A stretch of 64,000 nt of DNA from Stramonita haemastoma. Its lineage: Eukaryota; Mollusca; Gastropoda; Neogastropoda; Muricidae. Below are positions 22,206 to 33,764 of this stretch, one piece after another; within the stretch, counting starts at the first letter, position 1; every line of letters starts with the position of its first letter. The notes beneath the pieces were generated by a model. That model had not been told where the DNA came from. It did not search any database and saw only the letters and a program-made list of their open reading frames with translations. Location: the NCBI GenBank assembly GCA_030674155.1, contig CM060322.1, positions 63,212,072 to 63,276,071 on the forward strand, written 5' to 3'. A program made the position numbers and the translations under genes.

Positions 22206-23235
22206 AGCTGTGAGCTTGTAGTTGTCCTCTCTTCCTGCGTAAGTGTTTATTTATGATTTTTATATTTTTTTTGTTATCTTTGATTTTTTAACAATTAATT
22301 GTTGAGTCCTGTTATGGCCATTGTGGCTGGCTGGATGTAAACAAAATGTGTGAAAGAAGTTTTGCTTTGATAGGGGGAGGGGGTTGCACTGGAGGGGGTT
22401 GCACTTGTATATATTTTGCTTATGTAAACAAGCTTGCAAGAGAGAGATTTGTCCCCCCCCCCCCCCCCCAGTAGTGTTAGAATACACAACCCTGTAAGTT
22501 ATATTGTCTGCTCTTCTGATAATAATGGTGGTAAATATGATATAATAATCATGAAAATGATGATTACAATACTAATGCTAATACAAGTCCTGAGATGGCT
22601 GTGATGCTAACTGGGCTAGCAGGTGATAATCGCTCACTGTGTTGTGATGGCTTCTATAGTGACAATGACAAGGAATACCTAGATTTTTTTTTGCACATCA
22701 GTAGCTGAAAAGGCTTTACACATCCACTGTGGAAAACACTGACAACTTGACCTGTAGACAATACATCCTGCAGCCAATTCACACACTGGTGACAAAGATC
22801 CCACACTGATCCCTCCCCCTTCCCTTCCCCATGACATGAACCTCTCTGACCGAACCCCTCCTGCAGGCTGCCCACCTTCACCCCCCCCCCCCCCACACAC
22901 ACACACACATGACTCAAAGACCCCCCAACCACCACCCCCCCCCCCCACACACACACAACATACACAATTACTCATCTCCCATATTGCCAACCCCCCCCAC
23001 ATCACTCTACCCTCCCATTTAGCTCACCCTCACCCCAAGCCCCCACTCTACATCACCCCCCCCCCTTCCCATACTTCCCACCCTCACCCCCCCCCCCTCC
23101 CCCACATCAGCCCTACCTTCCATGCTACCCACCCTCATCCCCACCCCAAATCCCTCCTCCATGTTGCCCACTGTTCCCTCACCCCACACACTACACATAC
23201 ACAGTGCCTGCCAGGACGCACAGAATTCACCTGAA
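22206..23235. other. Non-LINE half of unit 2, C-rich end
   Basis: It aligns to unit 1 up to the CTTCCCTTCCCCATGACATG block. It then expands into about 300 bp of C-rich DNA with several poly-C/CA runs (22880-23105), where unit 1 is less extreme. Confidence 0.75.
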
Positions 23236-23570
23236 AAAATGAATGATATTGGTAGTACTAATAACAAAAATGATGATAATAATAAACATAACAACAATGA
23301 TAGTTATGATGATGACAATAATAATGATAATCAGAAGATTTATGACAATTAACATTTCTAGACCACTTTTTTTTTTATTTCACATGTTACACAATTGGCT
23401 TTACCTGAGAAATGGGGTAAATACAAAAACCATGTGAACATGGCATTATCATTTTAAATGACTAAGACAACATTTGACTTTAATTCCTCTTTTCATAGAG
23501 CTAGTAAATCACTCTCACACACTTATACCCTCTCTCTCCTCCTTTCCTAGTTTTTCTTTAGTCACAACCA
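23236..23570. other. AAT/GAT low complexity and unique DNA
   Basis: ATGATAATAATAAAC-type sequence, then AT-rich unique DNA. No gene. Confidence 0.6.
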
Positions 23571-23673
23571 CACCCACCCTCACACTCACACTCATACACT
23601 CTCACTCACACATTTTCACTTATGTATACTCTCACACACATACACACACAAACACACACACTCACACACACCA

Positions 23674-23755
<82 letters not shown>

Positions 23756-23956
23756 CACACACACACACACTTTTTTCCCTGAGGTGACCTTTTCCATTGT
23801 CACCCTTGTCTTCATGATTACACGGTGGTTGGCATAAACAATTCCTTCATTTTCACTGGATATTTCATCTTTGCTGCAACAACAGCCCTGATATGGCTTC
23901 TGTGGCTGACTGGGCATGGTGACTGACTGCAGATCTACCTGACCACAGCACACACA

Positions 23957-23987
<31 letters not shown>

Positions 23988-24215
23988 TTACACTTTCACT
24001 CACTCACACACAACACACACTCACCACACACTTACACACACTCACACACTCACACACACACTTACACACACTCACACACACACTTACACACACTCACACA
24101 CATACACTTACACACACTTACACACATGCTTATGCACTAACACACACACTCACATTTGCACACATACACTTGTACACATTCACACACACACATAACACAT
24201 ACACACGCATTCACA
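23571..24215. repeat. Long (CA)n microsatellites
   Basis: CA/CTCA repeats at 23571-23772, including about 70 bp of pure CA, and at 23947-24210 with a CTCACACACACTTACACACA higher-order period. The gap between them holds a diverged TGATATGGCTTCTGTGGCTG block related to the segmental duplication. Confidence 0.9.
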
Positions 24216-24785
24216 AACACAAGGATGGTTATAATAATCAGGCTTCTGCTGTTGACATGATTATGAGGATGGTTATAATTATCAGATATTCTGCTGTTGA
24301 CATAATGTTATCAACAGTTATAGTTATGTTTTTTGCTGCTGACATTAAATGGATAGTTATAATTATCAGGGTTCCACTGCTGACATAATTATGAGTGGTT
24401 ATGATTATCAGGCTTTTAGCAGCTAACAAATATAAGGATAATTTTAGCAATCCGGCTTCTGCTGCTGATATAATTATAAGAATAGTCATAATCATCAGGA
24501 TTGCTTATGAAAATGATTGTTGTTATCATTGTTTTTGGAAGGTTATGATTCTCAGGTTTAATAATTATCATCCTTCTGCTGCTGATATTATGAGTGTTTA
24601 TAATTACCAGACTTCTGCTGACAATTATATGGATGGTTATAATCACCAGACTTCTGCTGCTGACAATTATATAGATGGTTATTATCACCAAGTCTCGGCT
24701 GACATAATCATAAGGATAGTTATAATTATCAGGCTTCTGCTGCTGACATAATTATAAAACTGCTTGTAATTATCAGGTTGTAGAC
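24216..24785. repeat. ~46-bp AT-rich minisatellite, about 12 copies
   Basis: The unit contains GGATGGTTATAATTATCAGG, CTTCTGCTGCTGACATAATT and ATGA. The first interval is 44 bp and later ones vary. Copies are diverged with single-copy interruptions near 24515-24560. Confidence 0.9.
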
Positions 24786-25955
24786 CTGTCTGTCTACAGA
24801 CAGTGCTCACACTTCAGCCTTGGTATGGCCTCTGTGGTCGGCTTGGCTCAAAGCATCAGGATTAATTGAAGCAGTTTTCAACAGCCAGGTGTTGTGATAG
24901 GGATACTGATGGCTTTTACAATTTACTGTGTTTTATATCAGTGTTGGTGCTGAGGAATCAAAGAGATTCTTGATTTATTCTTTTATATCGATGATAATGT
25001 GTGTGTATGTGTGTGTGAGTGAGAGAGAGGGAGAGAGAGAGAGGGAGAGAGAGAGAGGGAGAGAGAGAGAGGGAGAGAGAGAGAGAGATCCTGTGCATGC
25101 AGTATTGGAAGTTAATATTTCAAAAGGACTTTCTAAAATCTGACATGAATTCCCTGATATCAGAGACAGTGTCTTTGAATTCAAACAAAGATCCCTAAGT
25201 TTTGTGTGGACAGTCAGATTTCTCAGGGACTTTCTCAAGTCTCCTAGGATTCATTGTCATTCCCTACCAAAGCAAGTATTTAGCAAGTCATGTAAAAAAT
25301 AATCAGACGAGTAAAACAGACATACAGGCAAGCAATCCACAAACACACATAGAGGTAATAAAAGAAGACAGTGACACAGACACTGAGACAGTGCCACAGA
25401 CACAGTGACACAGACACAGACCCCTACAGGTAAGTAAACCCTGGAGAAGGATCATCAGTTCAGCTGTTTGGAGTGATTGACTGTAATTGCTACAGGCCAA
25501 ACTGTACTTATGTTATTGTTCAATTGTCATTCAATTAAATCAATTGATGAAGAAGTTGTTTAGTTAGCAACCAGTCAGTTCATTTGTGAAGTAATCCGTT
25601 AACAGAACACTTCTTCATAATTAGGTAATAAACATAGGTAATAATCATAGTTTCCCTAAGCAGCCTCAATATGCTGGGAAATTCCGTGATTGTGACATGG
25701 TTAAACATGATTATGATCATCCTGTTGACTGTTTCATCTGAATTTCAATCTCCATCTGTATGTGATCATGTGTACTAGCAAGGTTTGTGTGTGTTGTTGT
25801 TATTTGAAATAAGATGATGTCATCACTGCTGTAACATCAGAGCAGCACAGAAAGTTGGCCTGTCCCAGTTGTGGAACTTCCTAAGGAGAAACTGGCTTGT
25901 GTTGTATGAAGTAGATCTTTGACTGACTGATAGTTGATATCAGGATATAACATGC
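24786..25955. other. Mostly unique DNA with a SINE tail and (TG)(GA) repeat
   Basis: TTGATTTATTCTTTTATATC at 24971 is the reverse of a SINE-1 3' end and is followed by TG/GA microsatellite to about 25088. A strong donor-like CTACAG|GTAAGTAAA lies at 25430, after GACACAGACACAGACCCCTA, but no open exon leads to it. No gene called. Confidence 0.5.
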
Positions 25956-26169
25956 ATGTGTGTGTATGTGTGTGTGTGAGTGCAGTGTGGGTCTGTGAGT
26001 GAGTGATAAAGATAGAGAGAGAGTGTGTGTGTGTGTGTGCAGTGCAGGTCTGTGAGAGAGAGAGAAGGGGTGGGTGGGTGTGGGTTGGGTGTTGTATGTG
26101 TGTGAGTGTTGTGTAGGTCTGTGAATGAGACAGAGAGAGAGAGAGATGGTGTGTGTGTGTGTGTGTTTG
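25956..26169. repeat. (TG)n/(GA)n repeats with ~75-bp periodicity
   Basis: GCAGTGTGGGTCTGTGAGTG-like blocks recur at about 25980, 26040 and 26105 between TG and GA runs. Confidence 0.8.
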
Positions 26170-26400
26170 AAAACTTACTTAATGTGTCATCTTCAGACGG
26201 TGTTGTTAGAGTTATTAGAGAGCTGTATTATAATGCATAATCTTTAGATAGTGTTTTTAGAGTTATTAGAGAGCTGTACTATGCTGTATCATCTCCATAC
26301 AACAGACAGTAATGTTAGAGTTATTAGAGAACTGTACTATGATGCATCATCTTCAGACAATATTGTTATTAGAGAATTGTACTTCATCTTCACACAACAG
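26170..26400. repeat. ~50-60-bp minisatellite, 4-5 copies
   Basis: The unit contains TTAGAGTTATTAGAGAGCTG, TACTATGATGCATCATC and TTCAGACA. Confidence 0.8.
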
Positions 26401-26815
26401 ATTTCTCTCAGTGAAATTCAAGTTGCTCCCTCAGGGAAAGTGCATCACACAGTGCTATTTGTCTGTCTGTCTGTCTTTCTTTCTTTCTGTTTTTTTCTTC
26501 TTTCCCAACCCCTTAGTCTGAATGTCCATACAGTCTTTAGCCTATCACTATAGATTTGTTTCTAGAGTTCAGTTTGTAGGGAAGAGGACATATATTACAG
26601 TTTTCATGTTAACTGATCTTGATTCTTTAGAAAACTTGTTAGAGCAATTATCAGAAAAAATAGACTTAATTTAAAGCAGTTCTTTTTTAAAGTCAGGATA
26701 AGCTGATGCAGTGTTGATATTATTTATGAAATGAGCTGTACTGCTTAATTTAAAGCAGTTCTTTTTTTAAAGTCAGGATAAGCTGATGCAGTGTTGATAT
26801 TATTTATGAAATGAT
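26401..26815. repeat. SINE-2-like fragment and an 80-bp tandem duplication
   Basis: CAGATTTCTCTCAGTGAAAT and CCCTCAGGGAAAGTGCATCA near 26399-26450 match the 3' block of SINE-2 (minus orientation). The 66 bp starting CTTAATTTAAAGCAGTTC occur twice with a period of 79-80 bp (26665 and 26744) and are almost identical, so the duplication is recent. Confidence 0.7.
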
Positions 26816-27165
26816 GAAAAGTAGGGGAAAGGAAGTTTGTACTCATGAAAGTGAGTTTGCACTAAGAGTAGGGAAAAGTAAGTTTGTACTAAGAGTATGG
26901 AATAAGAGTTTGTAATAAGAGTAGGGTAAAGAAGTTTTACTAAGAGTATGGGAAAGAAAGCTTGAACTAAGACTAGGGAAAAGAAGTTTGTACTAAGTGT
27001 AGGAGGAAGAAAGTTTGTACTAAGAATAAGGGGAAAGAAGTTTGTACTAAGAGTAGGGGAAAGAAGTTGATATAATAAGTTGGGAAAAGTAGTGGAAAGG
27101 AAGTAAATTTAAAAGTAGGAGAAGAGGGTTGATTTTAAAAGGGGGAATTTGTTCAAAAATGGAAT
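26816..27165. repeat. ~27-bp purine-rich minisatellite
   Basis: The unit is close to AAGTTTGTACTAAGAGTAGG plus GGAAAG, about 11 diverged copies. Confidence 0.85.
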
Positions 27166-27549
27166 AAGTCCTAATATTAGGGGGAAAGTATTCTGCAGAA
27201 TAAAAACTCTTTTCATTATCAAGTAAGTACCAGGTTTTGTATGTCAGGCTGTGGTGTTCTTCAGGCTACAGATACAGTTAGTTTTAAGAGGGGGGGGGGG
27301 GGGGGCTTTGTTTTTTTTAAAAATGAAGTAAGTCCTAATATTAGGGGAAAGTATTTTCTAGAGAAAAACTTCCTTCAGCTGTCAAATAAGTACCATGGTT
27401 TGTATGTCAGGCTTGATGTTTTCTAGGCTACAGGCTGCATAGCATTCAACATTTGACATTCATAAAGAATACAAGTAGGTCATTGCAGGTAATGTTATAT
27501 AATCTATAGAAAAAGGACTGGTGGTATCTCCTGTGTATTATTATCAGCA

Positions 27550-27550
<1 letters not shown>
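27166..27550. repeat. ~160-bp tandem duplication with poly-G
   Basis: AAGTCCTAATATTAGGGG, AAGTATT, AAGTACCA and TTTGTATGTCAGGCT occur in order at 27164-27275 and again at 27325-27435. A run of about 17 G lies between them (27289-27305). Confidence 0.8.
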
Positions 27551-27645
<95 letters not shown>

Positions 27646-28251
27646 CCACTCTTCATCAACATTGTTGCAGGTATGCCAAGCAAAGGTTTGCCTTTACTTC
27701 CTGGTGTGTGTGTGTACGTGTTCGTGTGTGCGTGTATGCGTGCGTGTGTGTGTATGTGTGTGTGTATGTGTGCACAAGCCCAATGTGAGATACAATGAAT
27801 GTGTGTGGTGAGTGAAAGGGGGGGGGGGGTCAGTTGTATGTCTGTGTGTATAAAACATGTGGGTGGGTGTTGTATTTCCATGTGTAGGAAGGAATACATG
27901 TTGTCTATGTGTTAGTCAGCAGGTGTGTGTGCCTGACTTCTTGTAGTGTGTGTGTGTATATGTGTGTGCACACATGTGCACCTACCTACACACATTTGGG
28001 AAAGATAAAGTATGTGTGAGAAAGCGATTGAGAAAGAGGGTGTTTTGCATGTGTGTAGTTTGTGAAGGGGGGGGGGGAAGTTTTGTATGTTGTGGGGTGG
28101 GGTGTTGCATTTGCTTGTGTATGAATGCATGCTGCATCAGTCAGCAGTGTCTGTGCTGGAGTCAAAAGATGTCAGTACAGTGCAGTTTCCAGTGTGGACT
28201 TTAGTCAGGAGATATCTCTGTGAAACTTCCACATGTAAACATGCTATATCA

Positions 28252-28322
<71 letters not shown>
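27551..28322. repeat. (GA)n, (TG)n, poly-G and (CA)n microsatellites
   Basis: GA at 27553-27638, TG/TGCG at 27700-27775, poly-G near 27818 and 28068, pure CA at 28253-28321. Unique fragments between are short and show no gene. Confidence 0.9.
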
Positions 28323-28324
<2 letters not shown>

Positions 28325-28500
28325 CATCATATCACACACACGCACTCACACATTTTAACAGCTGCTTTAGCAAGTGAATAAGCCAGTGTGCTAGTTAAGC
28401 CTCAACTGCTTGTGTAGGGTATGTTTTCTTGTGAAATGCTGCTGTCAGCTGGAAGGTGTTGTGTTATACAATAATGATCATGATCATGGATAATGTAGAA
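28323..28500. other. Unique spacer
   Basis: Nothing recognised. Confidence 0.5.
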
Positions 28501-28975
28501 TCAGTGAGAAAAAGGCCAAAGCAGTATCTAACCATGCAGTGATGTGGAGTTGTATCATCATTCTGATCATGTAGTGATGTGGAGATGTGTCATCATCCCT
28601 ATCTGTCCATGCAGTGGTGGAGTTGTGTCATCATTCTATCTGACCATGCAGGGATGTGGAGTTGTGTCATCATTTCTATCTGCATGCATATGTGGAGGTT
28701 CATCATTCTATTGATCATGCAGGGATGTGGAGTTGTGTCATCATTCCTATCTGACCATGCAGTAATGTGGAGATGTGTCATCATTCCTATCTGATCATGC
28801 AGTAATGTGGAGATGTTCATCATTCCTATCTGACCATGCAGTGACATGGAGATGTGTCATCATTCCTATCTGACCATGCAGTGACATGGAGATGTGTCAT
28901 CATTCCTATCTGACCATGCAGTGACATGGAGATGTGTCATCATTCCTATCTGACATCAGTGACATGAAATGTGTC
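28501..28975. repeat. 40-bp minisatellite, about 12 copies
   Basis: The unit contains TGACCATGCAGTGACATGGA and GATGTGTCATCATTCCTATC. The three copies at 28818-28937 are identical with exact 40-bp spacing, while outer copies are diverged. This pattern fits unequal exchange homogenising the middle. Confidence 0.95.
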
Positions 28976-29079
28976 ACATCATTGACTGATTTCCACAGAG
29001 ATCCACAGCAACGCAGTTCAGTGAATGAAGTCACCAGCAGAATCTGCACCCTTTTCCCTGTAGTAGTCAGGAATAATCA
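28976..29079 (+). other. Weak exon-like segment
   Basis: TTGACTGATTTCCACAG is acceptor-like and is followed by an open frame (RDPQQRSSVNEVTSRICTLF). No good donor follows before the next repeat. Low support. Confidence 0.15.
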
Positions 29080-29670
29080 GGGGGGGTGGAGGTTAGAGAT
29101 AATGATCTCTATGATATCAGTTATCAATGTGGCTTGGAGGAGGGTAGTGCTGTTTATGACTTGAATTAATCATTGATGTAGCTGGGAAGGGGGGGGGAGG
29201 GTTATTACTTTAATTAGTCATTGATTTACCTGGGAGGAAGGGGGTTGACTTAAGTTAATCATTGATGTAGCGGGGGAGGGGGGTGTTTTTGAATTAAATT
29301 AACAATTGATGTAACTGGGAAGTGGGGTTATGACTTTAATTATTCATTGAGGTAACTAGGAAGGGATGGGGGATATGACTTTAATTAATCATTAATGGAG
29401 GGGGAGGGGGGTTCATGACAGTGTTTTGCTAACCATGTAAGAGAGAGAGGGAGGGGATTATGGTAACTTTATAGTGATATATGTCTTGTTATTTTTGTTG
29501 TGTTGTATGTTCAATTTTTTTCTTTAGCATTGTCAGCAATTTTTGTGATTTATGTGACAGGGGTGGGGGCTTTGACTGTAATATGTGATGGAGGGGGGAG
29601 GAGCTGGTGTCTTTTGTCTATTGCAATGTCTGTTTTCCCCATGGTGATGGGGGGGGGGGGGGGGGGTCAG
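29080..29670. repeat. G-rich ~50-bp minisatellite and poly-G
   Basis: Six or so copies of ATTAATCATTGATGTAGCTG plus GGAAGGGGGGG run from 29080 to 29440. T/G-rich DNA with a 20-G run (29648-29667) follows. Confidence 0.8.
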
Positions 29671-31740
29671 TATGAATAGCATCCTCACCTTCTTAAAATT
29701 CTGTTTAATTTTTAATTTCCTCTTGTGTCCCCCTCTTTGTGTTAACCTTATCCCTTTCTTCCCTTCACCTTTTTCTTGTCTGTTTTGTACCTTCTTGGTC
29801 TATTCTCCTTACCTTTTTCCAAAAAGGATTAAGATAATAATTCTTTCCCAAGTTGAATGCACTGGGCCTGACTGGTCAGACGCTTAGTGCTAGTGCAGCA
29901 CTTTTTGGCTCTTATGACAGACAACAATATTTGCTGTCTGAGGCTTCAATGAACAAGGAGAAGAAGAATATATATCTATTTTTGTTATTGATGTGGTCTA
30001 TGGAAGTAGTTTATGACTCACCATCTCTGAAACACTACTATGTTAAAAAAAACTTGTAATGAGAAGACTTGGGGGGATGGGGGGGGTCAGTGTGTAGTGT
30101 AGCCTGAGATAACACTGACAGAGCAGAAACAGCTCATCTGATTCACTCATCTACTTCTCTTATACAAAGGATACACAGCTACACACATCTGCAGCACCTG
30201 ACTCAATTATTGAAACACAGTGACATACATATGCATCACCTAACTAAATGTATGAATCTGATTTAGTCTCTATGAACACATAAAAAGTAGTTTTAATATT
30301 AGCTCTTGGATGACTTTTAAAAGTGAAAACTGTATGATGATAAACAGAGCTAGGCTTTAATGACCTCCATCAAAGATGTTTACATCTGTTCAGCTCTATG
30401 TCTGATTCACATTTTGTCAGCGCTACCATGGTCCATTTTTTTCAGAATCAGCTGAAACTCTTGGTGTTGTACTTGACTGGCTTGACTATGAAAGCTGATG
30501 TCATCAGTCTGACATGTATGATTAACTTTGAACTTTAACCTTTCCATCTCTTTCAAAAACTGGATGTGTCCAGCCTATATGTTCTGAATAAGAAATTGGC
30601 TTTGGGAGTATTTCCCTATATGTGTGTCCATAAAGTGTGGTGAAATCACCATCAGTATCATAGTGTTTCACTGAGGGCCATCATCTTGAGCTGTAAACAA
30701 ATCTACTGCCAAAAACTACCTCTGCCATAGAGTTTTGATCAAAGCTTCTTTTTTGTGGAGTAGAAGCTGGTTATGAAAAAGACTGTTGTTGAAATCATTG
30801 ATCGAAGACTGTTGATGAAATTATTGATCTGCATAGATATACCTATGTTAATACTATATCACAAAAGTTTTATGAAAATTGACAGTTTTTGGTGGGCATA
30901 GGAAAAATGTATCCATCAAATTTGGACAAGTACTTTTATAGTCATAGAGAAGCCTGAAATAACACAGCTGTTGATTTACATATTTCTATAAATTTAAGTA
31001 TTATATTAACATTATGAAAAAAATGTTGTCTGAATGTTGAAGGTACTAACATATACATGTATACATGCACAGCTATACATACAGCTATGCTAAATACACT
31101 CTTATTTTCTAAAATATTTGTCACTTCATATAATTGATCACCATCTTTTATCTCTTTTAGGCTAATCAACACAAACAAAGCACCAAAGCGAACTAGAACT
31201 TATAAAACCCACTAATTTTCACATACAAGTTTGTCCCTCTTTCCCTTTGGACAAAGCTACCCCACCACCAGGGACAAATTGTGTGGAGGGGAGTTGAAGT
31301 TGTCAGGGGAACACCATACATAGATTTAGGTCATTAGTAATGAATATTCATGGGCTTCTTTGCAGGCATAGTCAAAGTGCTCAGTGATTGGTCAATGTAT
31401 CAGAGCTCTGAAAAGTAAGCTGGCTGGCTGTGTGTGTTGGCCAAAGGGGTAGAGTAGAGCACTGTAAATGCTGTTGAAATTGCCAGGGTATACCCTACTT
31501 TTTCTTATTTCCACAAAACTTGAAAAACACACACTTCCAACAACACACACACAAGAAAAAGGTTGATAGTGCTTAGAACACAGGTTCATTCTCTTTGTTG
31601 TCCCTTGTGTTCATCTTCCATTCCTCCCCACTTTCCTGTAACCTGTCTGTATGTCACCCTGGCCTTTCTGTGTTCATGCTGTGATTGTCCTGTGTGGATA
31701 ATAGCCTTGTGTCCTGTAAGTGTGTGTGGCAACTGGGTTA
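29671..31740. other. 2 kb unique DNA, no gene recognised
   Basis: The largest simple-repeat-free block in the left half. Near 29850-29965 a frame reads ALGLTGQTLSASAALFGSYD and ends at GAAGAAGAATATATA. The AAG-type end suggests a retroposed repeat rather than an exon. The rest is AT-rich with no signal I can support. Confidence 0.45.
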
Positions 31741-31917
31741 TTGAGAGTGTGTGTGTGTGCCCACATGTGCTTTTTCCTTAATTTTATGTAATAATCGCCA
31801 TGTGCATCTGCGTGCATGTGTGTATGTGTGTGCATGTGAGTATGTATGCATGTGCATCTGTGTGTGTGACTATATGCAGTGTGTGTGCATGCAGTGTGTG
31901 CATGCAGGTGTGTATGC
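31741..31917. repeat. TG/TGCA-rich low complexity
   Basis: GTGTGCATGTGAGTATG-type sequence. The 187-codon ORF beginning here continues into two antisense SINEs and is not a gene. Confidence 0.75.
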
Positions 31918-32072
31918 ATTTTTTTTATATAGTGGATATTGTAATAAGCACTCCTGTGCTTTTTTACATCTAGTCCCCATGTGTATGCAGTTTTGTAAAT
32001 CTTGTCATATGTTCCCATTGGTACACAATGGCCTACTTTTACAAAAAGCAGAACAGGATTTAAGGTGTGCAT
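31918..32072 (-). mobile_element. SINE-1 copy, 3' half
   Basis: On the minus strand: GGATTTAAGG end, TAGGCCATTGTGTACC, GCATACACATGGGGACTAG, AGTGCTTATTACAATATCC, TATATAAA. The 5' half is missing. Confidence 0.85.
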
Positions 32073-32104
32073 GCATGTGTGTGTTGGTTTGCAGCCATGT
32101 GTGT

Positions 32105-32328
32105 GTTTTATTATTTATTTATTTATTCTTTTATATCAAGGATAATGGAATAAGCACTTCTTGTGCTTTTTTACATCCAGTCCCCATGTGTATACAGTTT
32201 TGTGAATGTCATCTGTTCCCACCGGCACATGATGGCCTACTCTTACAAAAAGCGGAACAGGATTTAAGGTGTGTGCAAGATGTTGTGCTGCCTTCCACAT
32301 GGGGTCTCGTTTAAAGTCTCGTCCAAGG
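32105..32328 (-). mobile_element. SINE-1 copy next to the previous one
   Basis: On the minus strand it runs from TCCTTGGACGAGACTTTAAA to a long (AAATA)n tail. It covers the GAGAC domain, GTTCCGCTTTTTGTAAGAGT and GCCGGTGGGAACAGATGACA. It lies about 35 bp from the 31918 copy in the same orientation, and a (TG)n tract starts at its 5' edge. Confidence 0.9.
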
Positions 32329-32329
32329 A

Positions 32330-32368
<39 letters not shown>

Positions 32369-32509
32369 TGTGTGTGTGTGTGTTGTGTGTGTGTTGTGTG
32401 TGTGTGTGTGGTGTGTGTGCTGGTATTCTGGCTCTGTATTTAGGGATGCTCTTCCTTCTGTGATTTTCAGTGCCCCTCTTTTATTTTTCAAGTCATCAGA
32501 GTGTCTGGT
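32329..32509. repeat. (TG)n microsatellite and short unique DNA
   Basis: TG with TGTTG interruptions to about 32420, then unique sequence. Confidence 0.85.
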
Positions 32510-32985
32510 CTTTCTCCTGTAGACTGTCTATTAATTCACTGTCTAATGGTCAGGTGTCTGAATTTTCTCCTGTAGACTGTCTGTCTATTCACTGTCTAGT
32601 GGTCGGGTGTCTAGTCTTCCTCCTGTAGACTACTATTCATGTGTATTGTCAGGTGTCTAGTCTTTCTCCTGTAGACTGTTTATCCACTGTATAGTGGTCA
32701 GGTGTCTAGTCTCTCTCCTGTAGACTGTCTTCTATTCACTGTCTAGTGGTCAGTGTCTGGTCTTTCTCCTGTAGACTATTTATTCCTGTGTAGTGGTCAG
32801 GTGTCTGGTCTTTCTCTGTGACTATCTATCACTGTATAGTGGTCAGGTGTCTGGTCTTTCTCCTGTAAACTGTTTATCCACTGTCTAGTGCTCAGTGTCT
32901 GGTCTTTCTCATGTAGACTATCTATTCACTGTGTAGTGCTCAGGTGTTTAGTCTTTCTCTTGTAGACTGTCTGTCTGCTCACACA
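32510..32985. repeat. ~50-bp minisatellite, about 9 copies
   Basis: The unit contains GGTCAGGTGTCTGGTCTTTC, TCCTGTAGACTGTCTATTCA and CTGTCTAGT. Confidence 0.9.
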
Positions 32986-33249
32986 GTCTGTGCTTTGCAA
33001 CACTGTCATTTGGTTGTTAGCTAGGTAAGGGTTTTTCTCAGTACTTTTTTTTTTAATCATTATTATATTTTTAGATGAAGCAAGGGAGTGTGTCCATGTG
33101 TAATCAGCATGTGCACTGTAGTTTGAAGTTCTCCTGAATGTTTGGTCTATCACTCAGGTAGTGAAAATATGAAGCAGATGATATACAACAAGGGGTAGAA
33201 AAAGAAAAAGAAAAAATATAGCATGGTGGATGCATGGATGGTGGATTAG
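32986..33249. other. Unique AT-rich DNA
   Basis: No signal seen. Confidence 0.5.
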
Positions 33250-33660
33250 GAAGGAAGGTGGCATGATGGTTAAGATGTTCGCCCACCAACAAGTAAACCA
33301 TGAGATTCTGAGTTCGTACCCAGCCTCGCCCTTTCTTCCCAGTTTGACTGGAAAAAATCAACTAAATGTCAAAGTCATTCAGATGTGACTATAAACCAAG
33401 ACCACCAGAGTATTTTGTGCACATGTTAAAACACGTTCTGCCCTTTGCAAGAGCAGGCCATCGTGTGCTAGTAGGTGTGGATGACAAAATAAAATATTAA
33501 AAAACAGCATGCACACAGTGTTGTATTTAGACACCATCCCTGAGGGGAAAAAAAATAATGGGTAGGCCTGCATTGTGGCGACATGCTCTCCAGGGGAGAG
33601 CAACCCAATTTGCACAAAGAAAAATCTGCTGTGACATAAAGTGGTATAAAGTAAAAAATA
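33250..33660 (+). mobile_element. SINE-2, near full-length
   Basis: The tRNA-like head has an A box GGTGGCATGATGGTTAAGAT and a B box GAGTTCGTACCC. The central block CAGATGTGACTATAAACCAA is followed by CATGTTAAAACACGTTCTGC, GAGCAGGCCATCGTGTGC, ATTTAGACACCATCCCTGAG, CATGCTCTCCAGGGGAGAGC, AAAAATCTGCTGTGACATAA and an (AAATA)-type tail. It shares the head and centre with SINE-1 but has a different 3' half, so it is a separate subfamily. This is the best SINE-2 copy here. Confidence 0.8.
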
Positions 33661-33764
33661 TATAAAAAATATTTTAAAAAATGGATGGATTACTGAAAGA
33701 AAGAGAAATATTCAATGTGTTCTTTTGCAAGATGTGTGAGGGATTTGAAATATTTTTGATTTGA
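33661..33764. other. Unique AT-rich spacer
   Basis: No signal. Confidence 0.5.

Larger units (their letters stand above)
21105..23235 (+). repeat. Segmental duplication, unit 2
   Basis: The counterpart of unit 1 without the MITE and without the 325-bp segment. It has its own change: an internal triplication of an about 75-bp block (GTCTGTGTGAAGGCTGTG, AAGCAGCAGAC) at 21890-22090 that is single in unit 1 (19298-19350). The poly-C run after TTTGTCC is about 17 here and about 9 in unit 1. Confidence 0.85.

Noticed and set aside
25202..25440. Exon ending at a strong CTACAG|GTAAGT donor
   Set aside because: The donor-like site is good, but the frames leading to it are interrupted by stops or made of ACAGAC low complexity, and no acceptor was found.
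28501..28975. Possible CRISPR-like array
   Set aside because: The 40-bp units are contiguous with no unique spacers, and the genome is eukaryotic. It is a minisatellite.
29853..30059. 68-codon ORF starting MNALGLTGQTLSASAALFGS
   Set aside because: It looks coding-like at first, but it is followed by an AAG/ATA-rich tail typical of retroposed sequence, and no splice sites or homology could be placed.
31751..32314. 187-codon ORF with repeated CAFLHPVPMCIQF-like segments
   Set aside because: The internal repetition comes from two adjacent SINE-1 copies read in antisense plus a TG tract.
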